DNA from: Oscillospiraceae bacterium
GTDB taxonomy: Bacteria; Bacillota; Clostridia; Oscillospirales; Oscillospiraceae
Direction of reading: 5' to 3'
Length of the DNA stretch: 56,602 bases
Assembly: GCA_017506735.1 (NCBI GenBank)
Contig: JAFVMW010000075.1
Coordinates: 1-56,602, forward strand
The notes under the pieces are model-generated. The model was not told the DNA's origin. It searched no databases and saw nothing but the letters and a program-made list of their open reading frames with translations. Positions 26,403-34,903 of this stretch are shown one piece after another; the first letter of the stretch is position 1, and every line of letters starts with the position of its first letter. The position numbers were made by a program, and so were the translations under genes.

Positions 26403-27531
26403 CTTTACGGAACTTACCCAATATCTCGACAGCCTTGCCGGGCGATTCGGTATACCCGGCTGTGACTGCGTTGTGACCGTAGATGGAAAGCTTATATACC
26501 GGCACAGCGCAGGATTTCGTGATGAAGAAAAGCAAATCCCAGTAACCTCCAATGATACCTACTGGATCTATTCTGCAACCAAGCTGTTCACCTGCACCGC
26601 TGCACTCCAGCTGATGGAGCAGGGAAGGCTATCCCTTTCCGATCCGGTGTCTAAGTATCTGCCAGAATTTGGCCGATTGACGGTCTGCAATGACGATGGT
26701 ACAATCTCTTTCGTGGAGGAAAACCTTACCATCCATCATCTGATGACCATGACAGGAGGTCTGGACTACGATCTGGAGCGACCTGCCCTGCGTAAAGCCA
26801 TTTACTCCGGCTGCGAAAGGACCCGGGAACTGGTGGCTACGCTTGCGGTCGATCCGCTGCGGTTTCGGCCGGGAGAACACTTCCTTTACAGCCTGTGTCA
26901 CGATGTGCTGGGAGCAGTGATTGAGGTGGTCAGCGGAATGTCCCTTTCTGATTATGTCCGCAGATCTATCACGGAGCCACTGGGAATGACCGACACCACC
27001 TTCCATCCTTCTGAGGATCAGCTGAACCGGCTTGCCACCCAATATGCCCATCTGGACGGAAATGGCACCCATAAACCCGTCGGACAGACCAACAAATTCC
27101 GGTTTTCGGAAATCTATGACTCCGGCGGAGCGGGATTACTCTCCACTGTGGATGATTATATCCGGCTGGCGACGGCTCTTGCACTGGGTGGAGTTTCTCC
27201 GGAGGGTGTGCGCATTCTGTCACGAGAGAGTGTGGATTTGATGAAAACCCCTGCTTTGGATCAGGTTCAGCTGGCTGACTATCTTGCCAGAAGTCCTGCA
27301 GCGAAGGGGTACAGTTACGGTTTGGGTGTCCGGGTGTTGACAGAACCGCTCCCTTCCGGTGTTCCGGTGGGCGAGTTTGGCTGGGACGGTGCTGCCGGAG
27401 CATATGTACTCATTGATACGGAAAACCGGCTTGCGCTGTTTTACGCCCAGCAGGTGTGCAACTCCTATATCACCTATCAGTATCTCCACCCGGAACTCCG
27501 GGATACCCTCTATCGCTGTATCGGGAGGTGA
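26395..27531 (+). CDS. Serine hydrolase of the beta-lactamase/esterase family
   Basis: A 378-residue class C-like hydrolase. The catalytic SxxK is SATK (Ser60, Lys63). The usual YxN motif is replaced by the LYSLCHD segment, and a late G-W-D-G motif stands where KTG-like motifs occur. There is no signal peptide, so it is a cytosolic esterase or amidase rather than a resistance enzyme. ATG 26395 has AGGAGG 5 bases upstream and overlaps the regulator's 3' end. In this context it may remove acyl groups from imported sugars. Confidence 0.82.
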   Translation: MSNFTELTQYLDSLAGRFGIPGCDCVVTVDGKLIYRHSAGFRDEEKQIPVTSNDTYWIYSATKLFTCTAALQLMEQGRLSLSDPVSKYLPEFGRLTVCNDDGTISFVEENLTIHHLMTMTGGLDYDLERPALRKAIYSGCERTRELVATLAVDPLRFRPGEHFLYSLCHDVLGAVIEVVSGMSLSDYVRRSITEPLGMTDTTFHPSEDQLNRLATQYAHLDGNGTHKPVGQTNKFRFSEIYDSGGAGLLSTVDDYIRLATALALGGVSPEGVRILSRESVDLMKTPALDQVQLADYLARSPAAKGYSYGLGVRVLTEPLPSGVPVGEFGWDGAAGAYVLIDTENRLALFYAQQVCNSYITYQYLHPELRDTLYRCIGR

Positions 27532-27535
27532 AAAG

Positions 27536-28423
27536 ATGGAACTGAAAATAGACGGAACCTGGTTTGAGTTTTTTCACCACAGCAAGGTGGAAGGTGAATT
27601 CTGGAATCAGAAATGCCGCTCTTATACGGAAGCTGACTGGCGAAGCGTGCTACAGAGCATTGCAGGCCGAGGAATGGAATACGTTGTGCTCATGTGCGGA
27701 AGCCTTTGCTATTCAGACTATGCCGAATCCTATTTTCCAGGCGGACCCTATCCTTTCCCGGAAGAGATGGTGTGCAAAAATCCCATGGAAGTGCTGATGG
27801 ACGAAACAAGCCGTCTGGGACTGAAGGTATTTATGAGCTGCGGCTTCTACGGTGACTGGACCCATGCCCGGGACAATATGCGTGATCCGGAGGTTCGAGG
27901 CAGAGCCTTTGCCTCCATGGAACGTCTGACGGAACTGTACGGTCATTATCCCAGCTTCTACGGCTGGTATCTTCCGGATGAAATCGGCATTGATGGTCAT
28001 TTTCCCCAGTTCTTTATCGATTATGTGAATGACTACAGAGCATTTATCCGTCAACTTACCCCAGAGAAGCCCCTTTTGATCGCACCTTATGGTGTGGCGA
28101 AGATTACCTTTGACGAGGTGTTTGTGGATCAGCTCCGTCAGCTGGACTGCGAATTCATTGCTTATCAGGATGGTGTGGGTATTGCCAACGGTGGTGTTGA
28201 GACCGCGGAGGAGGCCTTCCGAAAACTCCGGATCGCCCATGATCAGGCAGGCCGTTCTCGGTTGTGGGCAGATATGGAGGTATTCCGTTTTGCGGGAAAT
28301 GCCTACCGATCTGCCCTGATCCCGGCGGAGGCAGACAGAATTCATGCCCAGCTGAAGGCGATTACACCTTACGTGGAGAAAGTGCTGATCTATCAGTATC
28401 AAGGATGTTTAGAGCATCTGTGA
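27536..28423 (+). CDS. DUF4434-like TIM-barrel protein
   Basis: A 295-residue cytosolic protein that opens IDGTWFEFFHHSKVEGEFW. It contains the GWYLPDEIG segment (about residues 145-153) and repeated barrel strands, which I associate with DUF4434. The fold resembles glycoside hydrolases, and the Asp-Glu in LPDE could be catalytic. The RBS is GGGAGG. It is the last gene of the rightward catabolic operon, 4 bp after the serine hydrolase. Hydrolysis of an oligosaccharide is plausible; no activity is established to my knowledge. Confidence 0.65.
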   Translation: MELKIDGTWFEFFHHSKVEGEFWNQKCRSYTEADWRSVLQSIAGRGMEYVVLMCGSLCYSDYAESYFPGGPYPFPEEMVCKNPMEVLMDETSRLGLKVFMSCGFYGDWTHARDNMRDPEVRGRAFASMERLTELYGHYPSFYGWYLPDEIGIDGHFPQFFIDYVNDYRAFIRQLTPEKPLLIAPYGVAKITFDEVFVDQLRQLDCEFIAYQDGVGIANGGVETAEEAFRKLRIAHDQAGRSRLWADMEVFRFAGNAYRSALIPAEADRIHAQLKAITPYVEKVLIYQYQGCLEHL

Positions 28424-28446
28424 TCAGTAAAGTGAATACCCAAAAT

Positions 28447-28570
28447 GTACATTTGAATATAAATAGTGCATAAACGTTCTGAAGACTTGGGTTATATTTA
28501 TGTACAATTTGCAAAAAGCCTGAAATAATCTGCAAAGACTTTCAAGGAAGTATCTGTTAAACTTTATACT
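28447..28570 (+). promoter_or_regulatory. Regulatory region of the ABC transporter operon
   Basis: GTACAT-N4-ATATAA (28447-28462) is mirrored by TTATAT-N2-ATGTAC (28492-28505). GTACAATTTGCAAAAA at 28502-28517 resembles the site at 17975. TATACT (28565-28570) is a good -10 without a clear -35, consistent with activation by an AraC protein. Confidence 0.45.
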
Positions 28571-28621
28571 AACGGAATGGTAATAATCCATTCCAAAATA
28601 AACAAATCAGGAGGAACAAAA

Positions 28622-30073
28622 ATGAAAAAGCTGATTGCTCTGCTGCTGGCTATGGTCATGGTTCTGTCTCTCGCTGCCTGTGGCAACGACACCCCCGAGA
28701 CCACCGGTCCTAAGGAAACTAAGCCCGCAGTCAACAACGATCCCGTTGAGACCCAGCCCGTTGCCAAGGAGCCTGTTGAGGTTACCATCTGGCACCTGTT
28801 CGGCGAATCTCTGGAGAACGGCGCACCTCATATGTACTATGTTGAGTGGGCCGAGCGGTTCAATGCTTCTCAGGACGAGATCCATGTCACCGTTCTGGGC
28901 GGCAAGTCCGCTACCGACATCCAGACTGCTATCGCAGCCGGTGAGACTCCCGACATCTTCATGAACTACTGGAACAACGCTGCTCAGTGGGCAAATGCCG
29001 GCGCTCTGCTGGATCTGACCCCCTACTACGAGGCTGACACCGCATGGAACTACAAGGATATCATGCCCGGTGCTCTGGCTCTGTCCCAGTACGACGGCAA
29101 GTTCTACTCCGTCCCCAACTCCTACTCCACCACCTTCATGTTCTACAACGCTGACATCCTGTCCGCCGCTGGCTGGGATACCTTCCCCACCACCACCGAC
29201 GAGCTGATGCAGTGCATCAAGGACACCACCGTCGCCAACGAGGACGGCTCCATCAAGACCCTGGGCCTGCTGCCCAACATGCCTTGGCTGGATACCGAAA
29301 TGTGGGCTGCTGCTTTCAACGCTAACTGGATTAGCGAGGATGGCAAGACTTCCACCGCTACCGATCCCGCCAACAAGGCTATGTTCCAGTTCATCCTGGA
29401 CATCTACAAGTTCTACGAGGAAGAGTTCGGTTGGGATGCCCTGGCCATCAATGACTTCGGCGATACCGTCCGTGGCAACCGTGCTACCGCTAATGACCCC
29501 GTGCTGACCGGTGAGGTCGCAATGCGTTGGAACTCCGAGAACCTGGCTGCTACTCTGGCCGTCCACGGTAAGGACGTCAACTGGAAGATGGCATGGTTCC
29601 CCAATGTTGAGGGTGGCGAGGCTCGTGCCCTGCTGACCTCCAATGTCTGGCAGATCAATGCCAAGTCCGCTAACCCCGATGCTGCATGGAAGGCTCTGGC
29701 CGATCTGACCTCCGCTGAGAACCAGAAGATCATGGCTGTCGGCGAGAACAACAACGGTTACTTCTACGCTCGCCGCTCCGTCCTGGAGTACATGAACGAC
29801 ACTCTGGCTGACGAGCTGGGTGCTGCCAAGGAAGACCCCGCCACCGGCGCTAAGGTCACTGAGAACCTGAAGGTTATCACCGAGGCTATGCTGAACGGCA
29901 ACCTGCAGGCATTCCCCAACTTCGCATACGTCAATGAGTATCTGAACGCCATCTCCAACTACGGCGGCCTGATCTTCACCGGCGATATGACTGTGGACGA
30001 GGCTATGCAGGCTGTGGTTGACGAGATTCAGCCTCTGCTGGACGAGTCTCCCTACGTTCCCTACGAGGGCTGA
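28622..30073 (+). CDS. Extracellular sugar-binding lipoprotein of an ABC transporter
   Basis: A 483-residue family 1 solute-binding protein. The signal peptide ends in the lipobox LSLAAC (Cys near residue 20), so it is lipid-anchored outside the membrane. A Thr/Pro-rich linker follows, then the binding domain (VTIWHLFGES, IAAGETPDIFMNYWNNA). Codon use is strongly biased (GCT, AAG, CTG), as in highly expressed genes. The RBS is AGGAGG. An intercistronic hairpin after the stop should keep this protein in excess over the permeases. It probably imports the amino-sugar oligosaccharide used by the locus. Confidence 0.9.
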   Translation: MKKLIALLLAMVMVLSLAACGNDTPETTGPKETKPAVNNDPVETQPVAKEPVEVTIWHLFGESLENGAPHMYYVEWAERFNASQDEIHVTVLGGKSATDIQTAIAAGETPDIFMNYWNNAAQWANAGALLDLTPYYEADTAWNYKDIMPGALALSQYDGKFYSVPNSYSTTFMFYNADILSAAGWDTFPTTTDELMQCIKDTTVANEDGSIKTLGLLPNMPWLDTEMWAAAFNANWISEDGKTSTATDPANKAMFQFILDIYKFYEEEFGWDALAINDFGDTVRGNRATANDPVLTGEVAMRWNSENLAATLAVHGKDVNWKMAWFPNVEGGEARALLTSNVWQINAKSANPDAAWKALADLTSAENQKIMAVGENNNGYFYARRSVLEYMNDTLADELGAAKEDPATGAKVTENLKVITEAMLNGNLQAFPNFAYVNEYLNAISNYGGLIFTGDMTVDEAMQAVVDEIQPLLDESPYVPYEG

Positions 30074-30111
30074 TTCCGGTAATCAATACCGTCTGACCTG
30101 ATAACACGCAA

Positions 30112-30136
30112 GCGGGTGGGAGATCCTCCCACCCGC
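30112..30136 (+). terminator. Intercistronic hairpin after the binding-protein gene
   Basis: A perfect 11-bp GC-rich stem (30112-30122 with 30126-30136), a 3-nt loop and T5. It probably terminates part of the transcripts or protects the upstream mRNA, so that the permeases are expressed less. Confidence 0.8.
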
Positions 30137-30167
30137 ATTTTTAACTATTCCGAAAGGATGTGGAAGT

Positions 30168-31124
30168 ATGCCGGAAAATACGCTGGCTCCCAACCTCGCC
30201 CATAATAAGAAAACCAGCCGCCAGCAGAAACGATTCTTCTGGATCGGCCTGGCCTTCGCATCTCCCTGGATCATCGGCTTCCTGCTGTTCAAGGTCTATC
30301 CGATCTGCAGCGCCATCTATTTCTCCTTCACCAAGTATAATATGTTCAAGCCCCCTGAGTGGATCGGCCTGGACAACTATAAGGAACTTTTCACTGACCC
30401 CTATGTGAAGAAGAGTTTCGCTAATACCACCTACATGGTCATTGTGGGTCTGCCAATCAGTTTGTCCTTCGCCATGGTCATGGCTATGATCATGAATCTG
30501 CGGGCAAAGGGTATGCCCCTGTTCCGGACCATCCTGTATCTGCCCAGTGTGGTGCCCAGTATGGCCAGTGCACTGCTGTTCCTGTGGGTCATGAATTCCC
30601 GCTACGGTATCGTGAACAACATGATCAGCTTCATTGGACTGAAAGGACCCTCCTGGCTGAATGATCCGGACTGGACCAAACCGACTTTGATTATTATGGG
30701 CTGCTGGGGCTGCGGCGGTACTGCCGTGATCTTCCTTGCTGCCTTGAAAAGTGTTCCCACCCATCTGTATGAGGCTGCCCGACTGGACGGTGCCGGTAAA
30801 TGGCGCCAGTTCTGGACCATCACAATTCCCATGATCTCTCCCACCATTCAGTTCCAGTTCATCATGGGTATCAACAGCATGTTCCAGTACTTCACTCAGG
30901 CCTTCGTGTTTAATATGTTTACAGGCTCTGCCGGACAGGTCACCGGCGGTGGACCGGCAAACTCGATGCTGTTCTATAGTATCAACCTATACCGGGAAGC
31001 CTTTGACTATTTGAACATGGGCTACGCCAGTGCACTGGCTATGGTGCTGTTTATAATCATTCTGGTGGTCACCTTTGTGGCCATGCGTGTCAGCGACCGG
31101 ATGGTCAACTACGATGTGGAATAA
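30168..31124 (+). CDS. Sugar ABC transporter permease (UgpA/LacF type)
   Basis: A 318-residue membrane protein with about six transmembrane segments. The EAA loop that contacts the ATPase is EAARLDGAGKWRQFWTITIP (near residue 203). A polar N-terminus precedes the first segment (FFWIGLAFASPWIIGFLLF). It follows the binding-protein gene behind a hairpin and precedes the second permease by 12 bp. No ATP-binding gene is present, so a shared MsmK/UgpC-like ATPase encoded elsewhere is expected. Confidence 0.9.
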   Translation: MPENTLAPNLAHNKKTSRQQKRFFWIGLAFASPWIIGFLLFKVYPICSAIYFSFTKYNMFKPPEWIGLDNYKELFTDPYVKKSFANTTYMVIVGLPISLSFAMVMAMIMNLRAKGMPLFRTILYLPSVVPSMASALLFLWVMNSRYGIVNNMISFIGLKGPSWLNDPDWTKPTLIIMGCWGCGGTAVIFLAALKSVPTHLYEAARLDGAGKWRQFWTITIPMISPTIQFQFIMGINSMFQYFTQAFVFNMFTGSAGQVTGGGPANSMLFYSINLYREAFDYLNMGYASALAMVLFIIILVVTFVAMRVSDRMVNYDVE

Positions 31125-31136
31125 GGAGGTATGGCT

Positions 31137-31991
31137 ATGAACAAGAATACCAACACCTTGGCTGTGGCCAAAAATGTCTCCGGCTCCATCATTAAGTATG
31201 CCTTCCTGATCGGTCTGTCCTGCATCTTCATCATGCCTCTGGTATGGATGGTTTCCACCTCTCTGAAGCCCAATCAGGGCCTGTTCGTATTCCCCATTGA
31301 GTGGATTCCCAAGGAGCCCCAGTGGCACAATTACAGCCGGGTCTTTGAGCGTGTGGATTTTGCAGGCTACATCAAAAACACACTGATCACCTCCCTGACC
31401 CCTGTTGTGGGTACCCTGCTTGTTACTCCCATGGTTGCCTACTCCATTTCCATGGTCCCCTGGAAGGGCGCAAAGATCATCTTCCCCATCATCCTCGCCA
31501 CCATGATGATCCCTGGCCAGGTTACTCAGATCCCCATGTACATCACCTGGTCCAAGCTGGGTTTCATCAACACCTATGTTCCTCTGATTCTGCCCTATTT
31601 TGTGGGTACACCCTATTATATCTATCTGATGCGCCAGTTTATGAAGAGTCTGCCCAACTCTCTGGTAGAGGCAGCCCGTATCGATGGCGCTGGTGATGTG
31701 CGGATTCTGTTCCAGATCATCTATCCTCTGTGTCGTCCCGTGCTGACCACCATCGGTGTGCTGGTGTTTATCGCCTGCTGGAACGACCTGAATGGTCCTC
31801 TGATCTATCTGCAGGACAGCTCCAAGTACACCATTGCTGTTGGTCTGAAGAGCTTCATGCTCTCTGCCAAGACTGACTGGGAGCTGCTGATGGCCGCCAA
31901 CACCATTTTTACACTGCCTCTGATTATCATTTTCTTCCTGGCGCAGAAGCAGTTCCTGGGTGGTATCTCCACCACTTCCGGCCTGAAATAA
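31137..31991 (+). CDS. Sugar ABC transporter permease (UgpE/MalG type)
   Basis: A 284-residue membrane protein with about six transmembrane segments and the EAA loop EAARIDGAGDVRILFQIIYP. ATG 31137 is chosen over ATG 31131 because AGGAGGT ends at 31130 and only the later start has normal spacing. It forms the heterodimeric channel with the preceding permease. It is the last gene of the transporter trio; the acetyltransferase follows 78 bp later. Confidence 0.9.
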   Translation: MNKNTNTLAVAKNVSGSIIKYAFLIGLSCIFIMPLVWMVSTSLKPNQGLFVFPIEWIPKEPQWHNYSRVFERVDFAGYIKNTLITSLTPVVGTLLVTPMVAYSISMVPWKGAKIIFPIILATMMIPGQVTQIPMYITWSKLGFINTYVPLILPYFVGTPYYIYLMRQFMKSLPNSLVEAARIDGAGDVRILFQIIYPLCRPVLTTIGVLVFIACWNDLNGPLIYLQDSSKYTIAVGLKSFMLSAKTDWELLMAANTIFTLPLIIIFFLAQKQFLGGISTTSGLK

Positions 31992-32069
31992 TTCTCCTCT
32001 CGGCTCTCCAGTCCTGTCTTGTGCGATTCCAGGGCTGGGGAGCCATATTATCATGGAAAGGAGCATTCT

Positions 32070-32648
32070 ATGCTTGATTTGTCCGTTCCCTTTTATCCGG
32101 TAATGATGATTTGCCGGGAGCCAAAAGAATATGCCTGTAATCTTCCAGAGGGAATCACCCTTCGTTTCTGGGAACCGGGGATGGAAGAAGCCTGGGGCAG
32201 AGTCCACATGGCAGCTGGTCAGTTGGGTACCATGGAGAAGGCCCTGCGTATTTTTCATCAGGAGTTTGCCCCCTATCCCGATGAACTGAAAAAGCGGATG
32301 TTCTTTCTATATGAAGGCGACCGTCCTGTGGCTACCATGACTGTGTGGTTTGGCAATGACCTGGGATACCCCGCGACCCGGCTTCACTGGCTCAGCTGTG
32401 TTCCGGATTGCCAGGGAAAGGGGTTGGGTAAGCTGACCATGGACATCTCCCTGTGGCTGTATCGCCAGCTTGGTTGCACCGGTCCACTGTATCTCACCAG
32501 CCAGACCAGCAGTTATGTGGGCATTAATATTTACAAAAAATACGGCTTCGAGCCCTACCTCGGTCCCATGCCGGACAATGGAGTCCAATGGGACAATGAA
32601 AAGGCATGGGCTATCATCAATGAGAAATTGGCAGCATATCGGAAGTGA
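32070..32648 (+). CDS. GNAT family N-acetyltransferase
   Basis: A 192-residue protein. The acetyl-CoA binding motif is QGKGLGKLTM (about residues 114-123), after the beta-strand region WLSCVPDCQ. A C-terminal IYKKYGFE segment is typical of GNAT enzymes. RBS AAAGGAG precedes the ATG at 32070. It probably acetylates an amine of a small molecule, possibly an amino sugar given the neighbours; the substrate is unknown. Confidence 0.85.
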   Translation: MLDLSVPFYPVMMICREPKEYACNLPEGITLRFWEPGMEEAWGRVHMAAGQLGTMEKALRIFHQEFAPYPDELKKRMFFLYEGDRPVATMTVWFGNDLGYPATRLHWLSCVPDCQGKGLGKLTMDISLWLYRQLGCTGPLYLTSQTSSYVGINIYKKYGFEPYLGPMPDNGVQWDNEKAWAIINEKLAAYRK

Positions 32649-32677
32649 TTGCTCCAGTTTTCCAGCTGTGCTATAAT
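32649..32677 (+). promoter_or_regulatory. Promoter of the yesL-like/amidohydrolase operon
   Basis: TTGCTC (32649-32654), a 17-bp spacer, and consensus TATAAT (32672-32677), 33 bp before the ATG. Confidence 0.75.
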
Positions 32678-32709
32678 CCAATCATCCCAATTCTAGTAAG
32701 GTGATTAAC

Positions 32710-33423
32710 ATGTCTTTGTTCTCCAAGCAAAAAACTCCGCCCCCACCTCCAAATGGTACGGAGGAGTACCATCCCATCTGGTCAAATTTTGAATTTCTGT
32801 TCCTGACTAATTTTAAGCTGATCCCCTTCTTTCTGCCCAGCATCGTTGCCATGGGCCTGTTTCTCGCCTTTGGGGGCGGTCTGTTTCTGCTGGCAGCTAT
32901 GGTGCTCCTGCTTCCTGCTGGACCGGCGGTGTGCGCCATGTATGATGTGAGCTATCAGCTCTGCCGTGAGGTGCCAAAGCATGAACGTCGGGGCTTTTTT
33001 GCCAGTTACCGGTTGAATCTGAAACAGGGCATTTCCACTATGGCGGTGCAGCTTCCTGTGATCTTCCTGCTGCTGATGCTTCTGCTGATTCAGGGAGAGA
33101 AGCCTCTGTGGGTGACACTGTGTCTGATTCTGGGTAGTGTGATTCTACTGGCGTTTTCCATTCTGGCGTTCTCGCAGACGGCACTGGTGGAACTTCCGCT
33201 GCTTCAGATCTGGAATAATGCTTTGTTTTTGATCCCGCTGACTCATTGGAGGAGTCTTGTTCCTGCTGTGGTGCATCTGCTGTATCTGGCGGTACTGTAT
33301 CAGTGGCTGGGATGGGCATTTCTGCTATTCCTGTTTCTTGGCCCAGCTATGCTTATTGCATGGAGCGCCAATACTCTGTGGCCCGGGCTGGAGCCGATCC
33401 TGATCCGGGGAGATGATCAATGA
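32710..33423 (+). CDS. YesL-like (DUF624) membrane protein
   Basis: A 237-residue protein with about five hydrophobic segments. A Pro-rich cytoplasmic start (KTPPPPPNG) precedes LLTNFK-like and AGPA..AMYDVSYQLCRE segments that recall DUF624/YesL. YesL-type proteins accompany sugar ABC transporters in Firmicutes and have no defined activity. ATG 32710 has AAGGTG 6 bases upstream; GTG 32701 overlaps that RBS. It overlaps the following amidohydrolase gene by 4 bp. Confidence 0.7.
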   Translation: MSLFSKQKTPPPPPNGTEEYHPIWSNFEFLFLTNFKLIPFFLPSIVAMGLFLAFGGGLFLLAAMVLLLPAGPAVCAMYDVSYQLCREVPKHERRGFFASYRLNLKQGISTMAVQLPVIFLLLMLLLIQGEKPLWVTLCLILGSVILLAFSILAFSQTALVELPLLQIWNNALFLIPLTHWRSLVPAVVHLLYLAVLYQWLGWAFLLFLFLGPAMLIAWSANTLWPGLEPILIRGDDQ

Positions 33424-34166
33424 GTCCCTTGATCGATGTTCACGCCCATATTTGGCTCGGGCAGGAAGCGGAAAATGCCCGAGCTATGACCAGGGCAGCC
33501 AGAGAATATGGCATTGAAAAGATTCTGATCTCACCACTGGGTTCTCATCAGCCAGACAGAGCGGAAATCTGTCAGTTGAATCGCAGGGCACGGGAACTCT
33601 GCGAAGGAGATCCTCTCTTTTCCCGATATGTGACCGTTGCTCCGGAGCAGGAGAACGCTCTGTCTGTGCTGGAGGAGGGACTCCAAACCGGCGCTGTGGG
33701 TATGAAGCTGTGGGTGTCCTGTCTGTGCGACGATCCCCGATGCGATGCGCTGTATGAACGGTGCGCGGAGGAGTCGGTTCCCGTGCTGATCCATACCTTT
33801 TCCAAAACGGTGGGGCAGCTTCCCGGAGAATCCACCGCAGTTCATCTGCACCGGGCGGCGCTGTGTCATCCAGACACCGTATTCATAATGGCCCATCTGG
33901 GAGGAAATTGCTATCACGGCATTCCGCTAATTCGAGATCTCGGGAATGTATACACAGACTTTTCTGGCTCCGGCAGCCGTCGGGATGATCTTCCCTATGC
34001 GTTGGAGCAGTTAGGCGCTGAGAGAATCCTGTTTGGTACCGATATGCCGGGTTCCTTTTCCATGAGCTGGGGACAGGTGCTGTCCGCAGGATTGACGAAA
34101 CGGGAGAAAACGCTGATCTGCCGGGAAAACGCCCAGCGGCTGTTCCCGACTCTGAGGAATATGTGA
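33420..34166 (+). CDS. Metal-dependent amidohydrolase (family 2)
   Basis: A 248-residue barrel enzyme. The metal ligands are in place: HxH in IDVHAHIW (near residue 8), His in VLIHTFSK, His in IMAHLGGN and Asp in LFGTDMPG. Relatives hydrolyse lactones or decarboxylate and hydrate small acids. Its stop overlaps the start of a homologous gene (TGATG), and it follows the YesL-like gene with a 4-bp overlap. A lactonase step after sugar oxidation would fit the locus, but this is inference. Confidence 0.8.
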   Translation: MSPLIDVHAHIWLGQEAENARAMTRAAREYGIEKILISPLGSHQPDRAEICQLNRRARELCEGDPLFSRYVTVAPEQENALSVLEEGLQTGAVGMKLWVSCLCDDPRCDALYERCAEESVPVLIHTFSKTVGQLPGESTAVHLHRAALCHPDTVFIMAHLGGNCYHGIPLIRDLGNVYTDFSGSGSRRDDLPYALEQLGAERILFGTDMPGSFSMSWGQVLSAGLTKREKTLICRENAQRLFPTLRNM

Positions 34167-34903
34167 TGAACTATGATCTTTCCGCGTTCTGCGGACACTG
34201 GCCTTTCCGAAAACTACGGCGTGCGTCTTTACCTGAGCAGCTGGAGGAATATGCCCATCTGGGCTTTTTCGGAGGCTGTATGTCCAGTCTGGACGCGATT
34301 TTTTACAACGATCCATGGGAGGCTGACGAACCGCTGCTGAATGCGCTGGAGGGCACCGGGTGGCATCCTGCTATTTGCGTTAACCCACTTCTTCCATGGT
34401 GGGAGATGACTACGGAAAAGGCGCGCCGCCGTGGAGTGCGCCATCTGCGGCTCTATCCGGGGATTCATCGGTATGATGTGAAGATGGCAGAACCGGTGTT
34501 TCAGCTTGCAGAGACACTGGGGATGGTCGTGATCGTTACAGCCCGTATGGAGGATGACCGTCTATGTTACCTTCTGGAGCAGCAGCCAGTGGATCTGTCC
34601 GAATATGCGGAAATATGCAGACAATATTCTTCGGTTCCGGTGCTGTTCTCCGGCTGCTATGCAGGGGAGCTGACTGCACTGAAGGATGTTCCAACGAATC
34701 TCTGGACGGATACTTCCGGGCTTTGCCACGGACTCTGGCCCATAGAGGAGCTGATCCGAAATGGGTTTTCGGCAGAGCGAATCGTTTTTGGTTCCCTGTC
34801 GCCACTGCAATGTGTGCATAGTCATATGCAAAATCTGCCGAAAACAGAGACGGATGCCATTCTAGTTCACAATCCCAAACGTTTTTTGGAGGAAATGCCA
34901 TGA
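34166..34903 (+). CDS. Amidohydrolase-fold protein lacking the metal ligands
   Basis: A 245-residue homologue of the preceding gene. Aligned by eye, the HxH becomes CGH (SAFCGHWPF), the third ligand His becomes Thr (VIVTARMED), the fourth becomes Gly (LFSGCYAG), and the Asp motif FGTDMP becomes FGSLSP. The barrel landmarks LWTDTSG and ERIVFG remain. It is therefore probably not a canonical metalloenzyme, and may be a regulatory or structural partner of 33420. Start and stop overlap its neighbours by 1 and 4 bp, so it is under selection rather than decayed. Confidence 0.7.
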   Translation: MNYDLSAFCGHWPFRKLRRASLPEQLEEYAHLGFFGGCMSSLDAIFYNDPWEADEPLLNALEGTGWHPAICVNPLLPWWEMTTEKARRRGVRHLRLYPGIHRYDVKMAEPVFQLAETLGMVVIVTARMEDDRLCYLLEQQPVDLSEYAEICRQYSSVPVLFSGCYAGELTALKDVPTNLWTDTSGLCHGLWPIEELIRNGFSAERIVFGSLSPLQCVHSHMQNLPKTETDAILVHNPKRFLEEMP

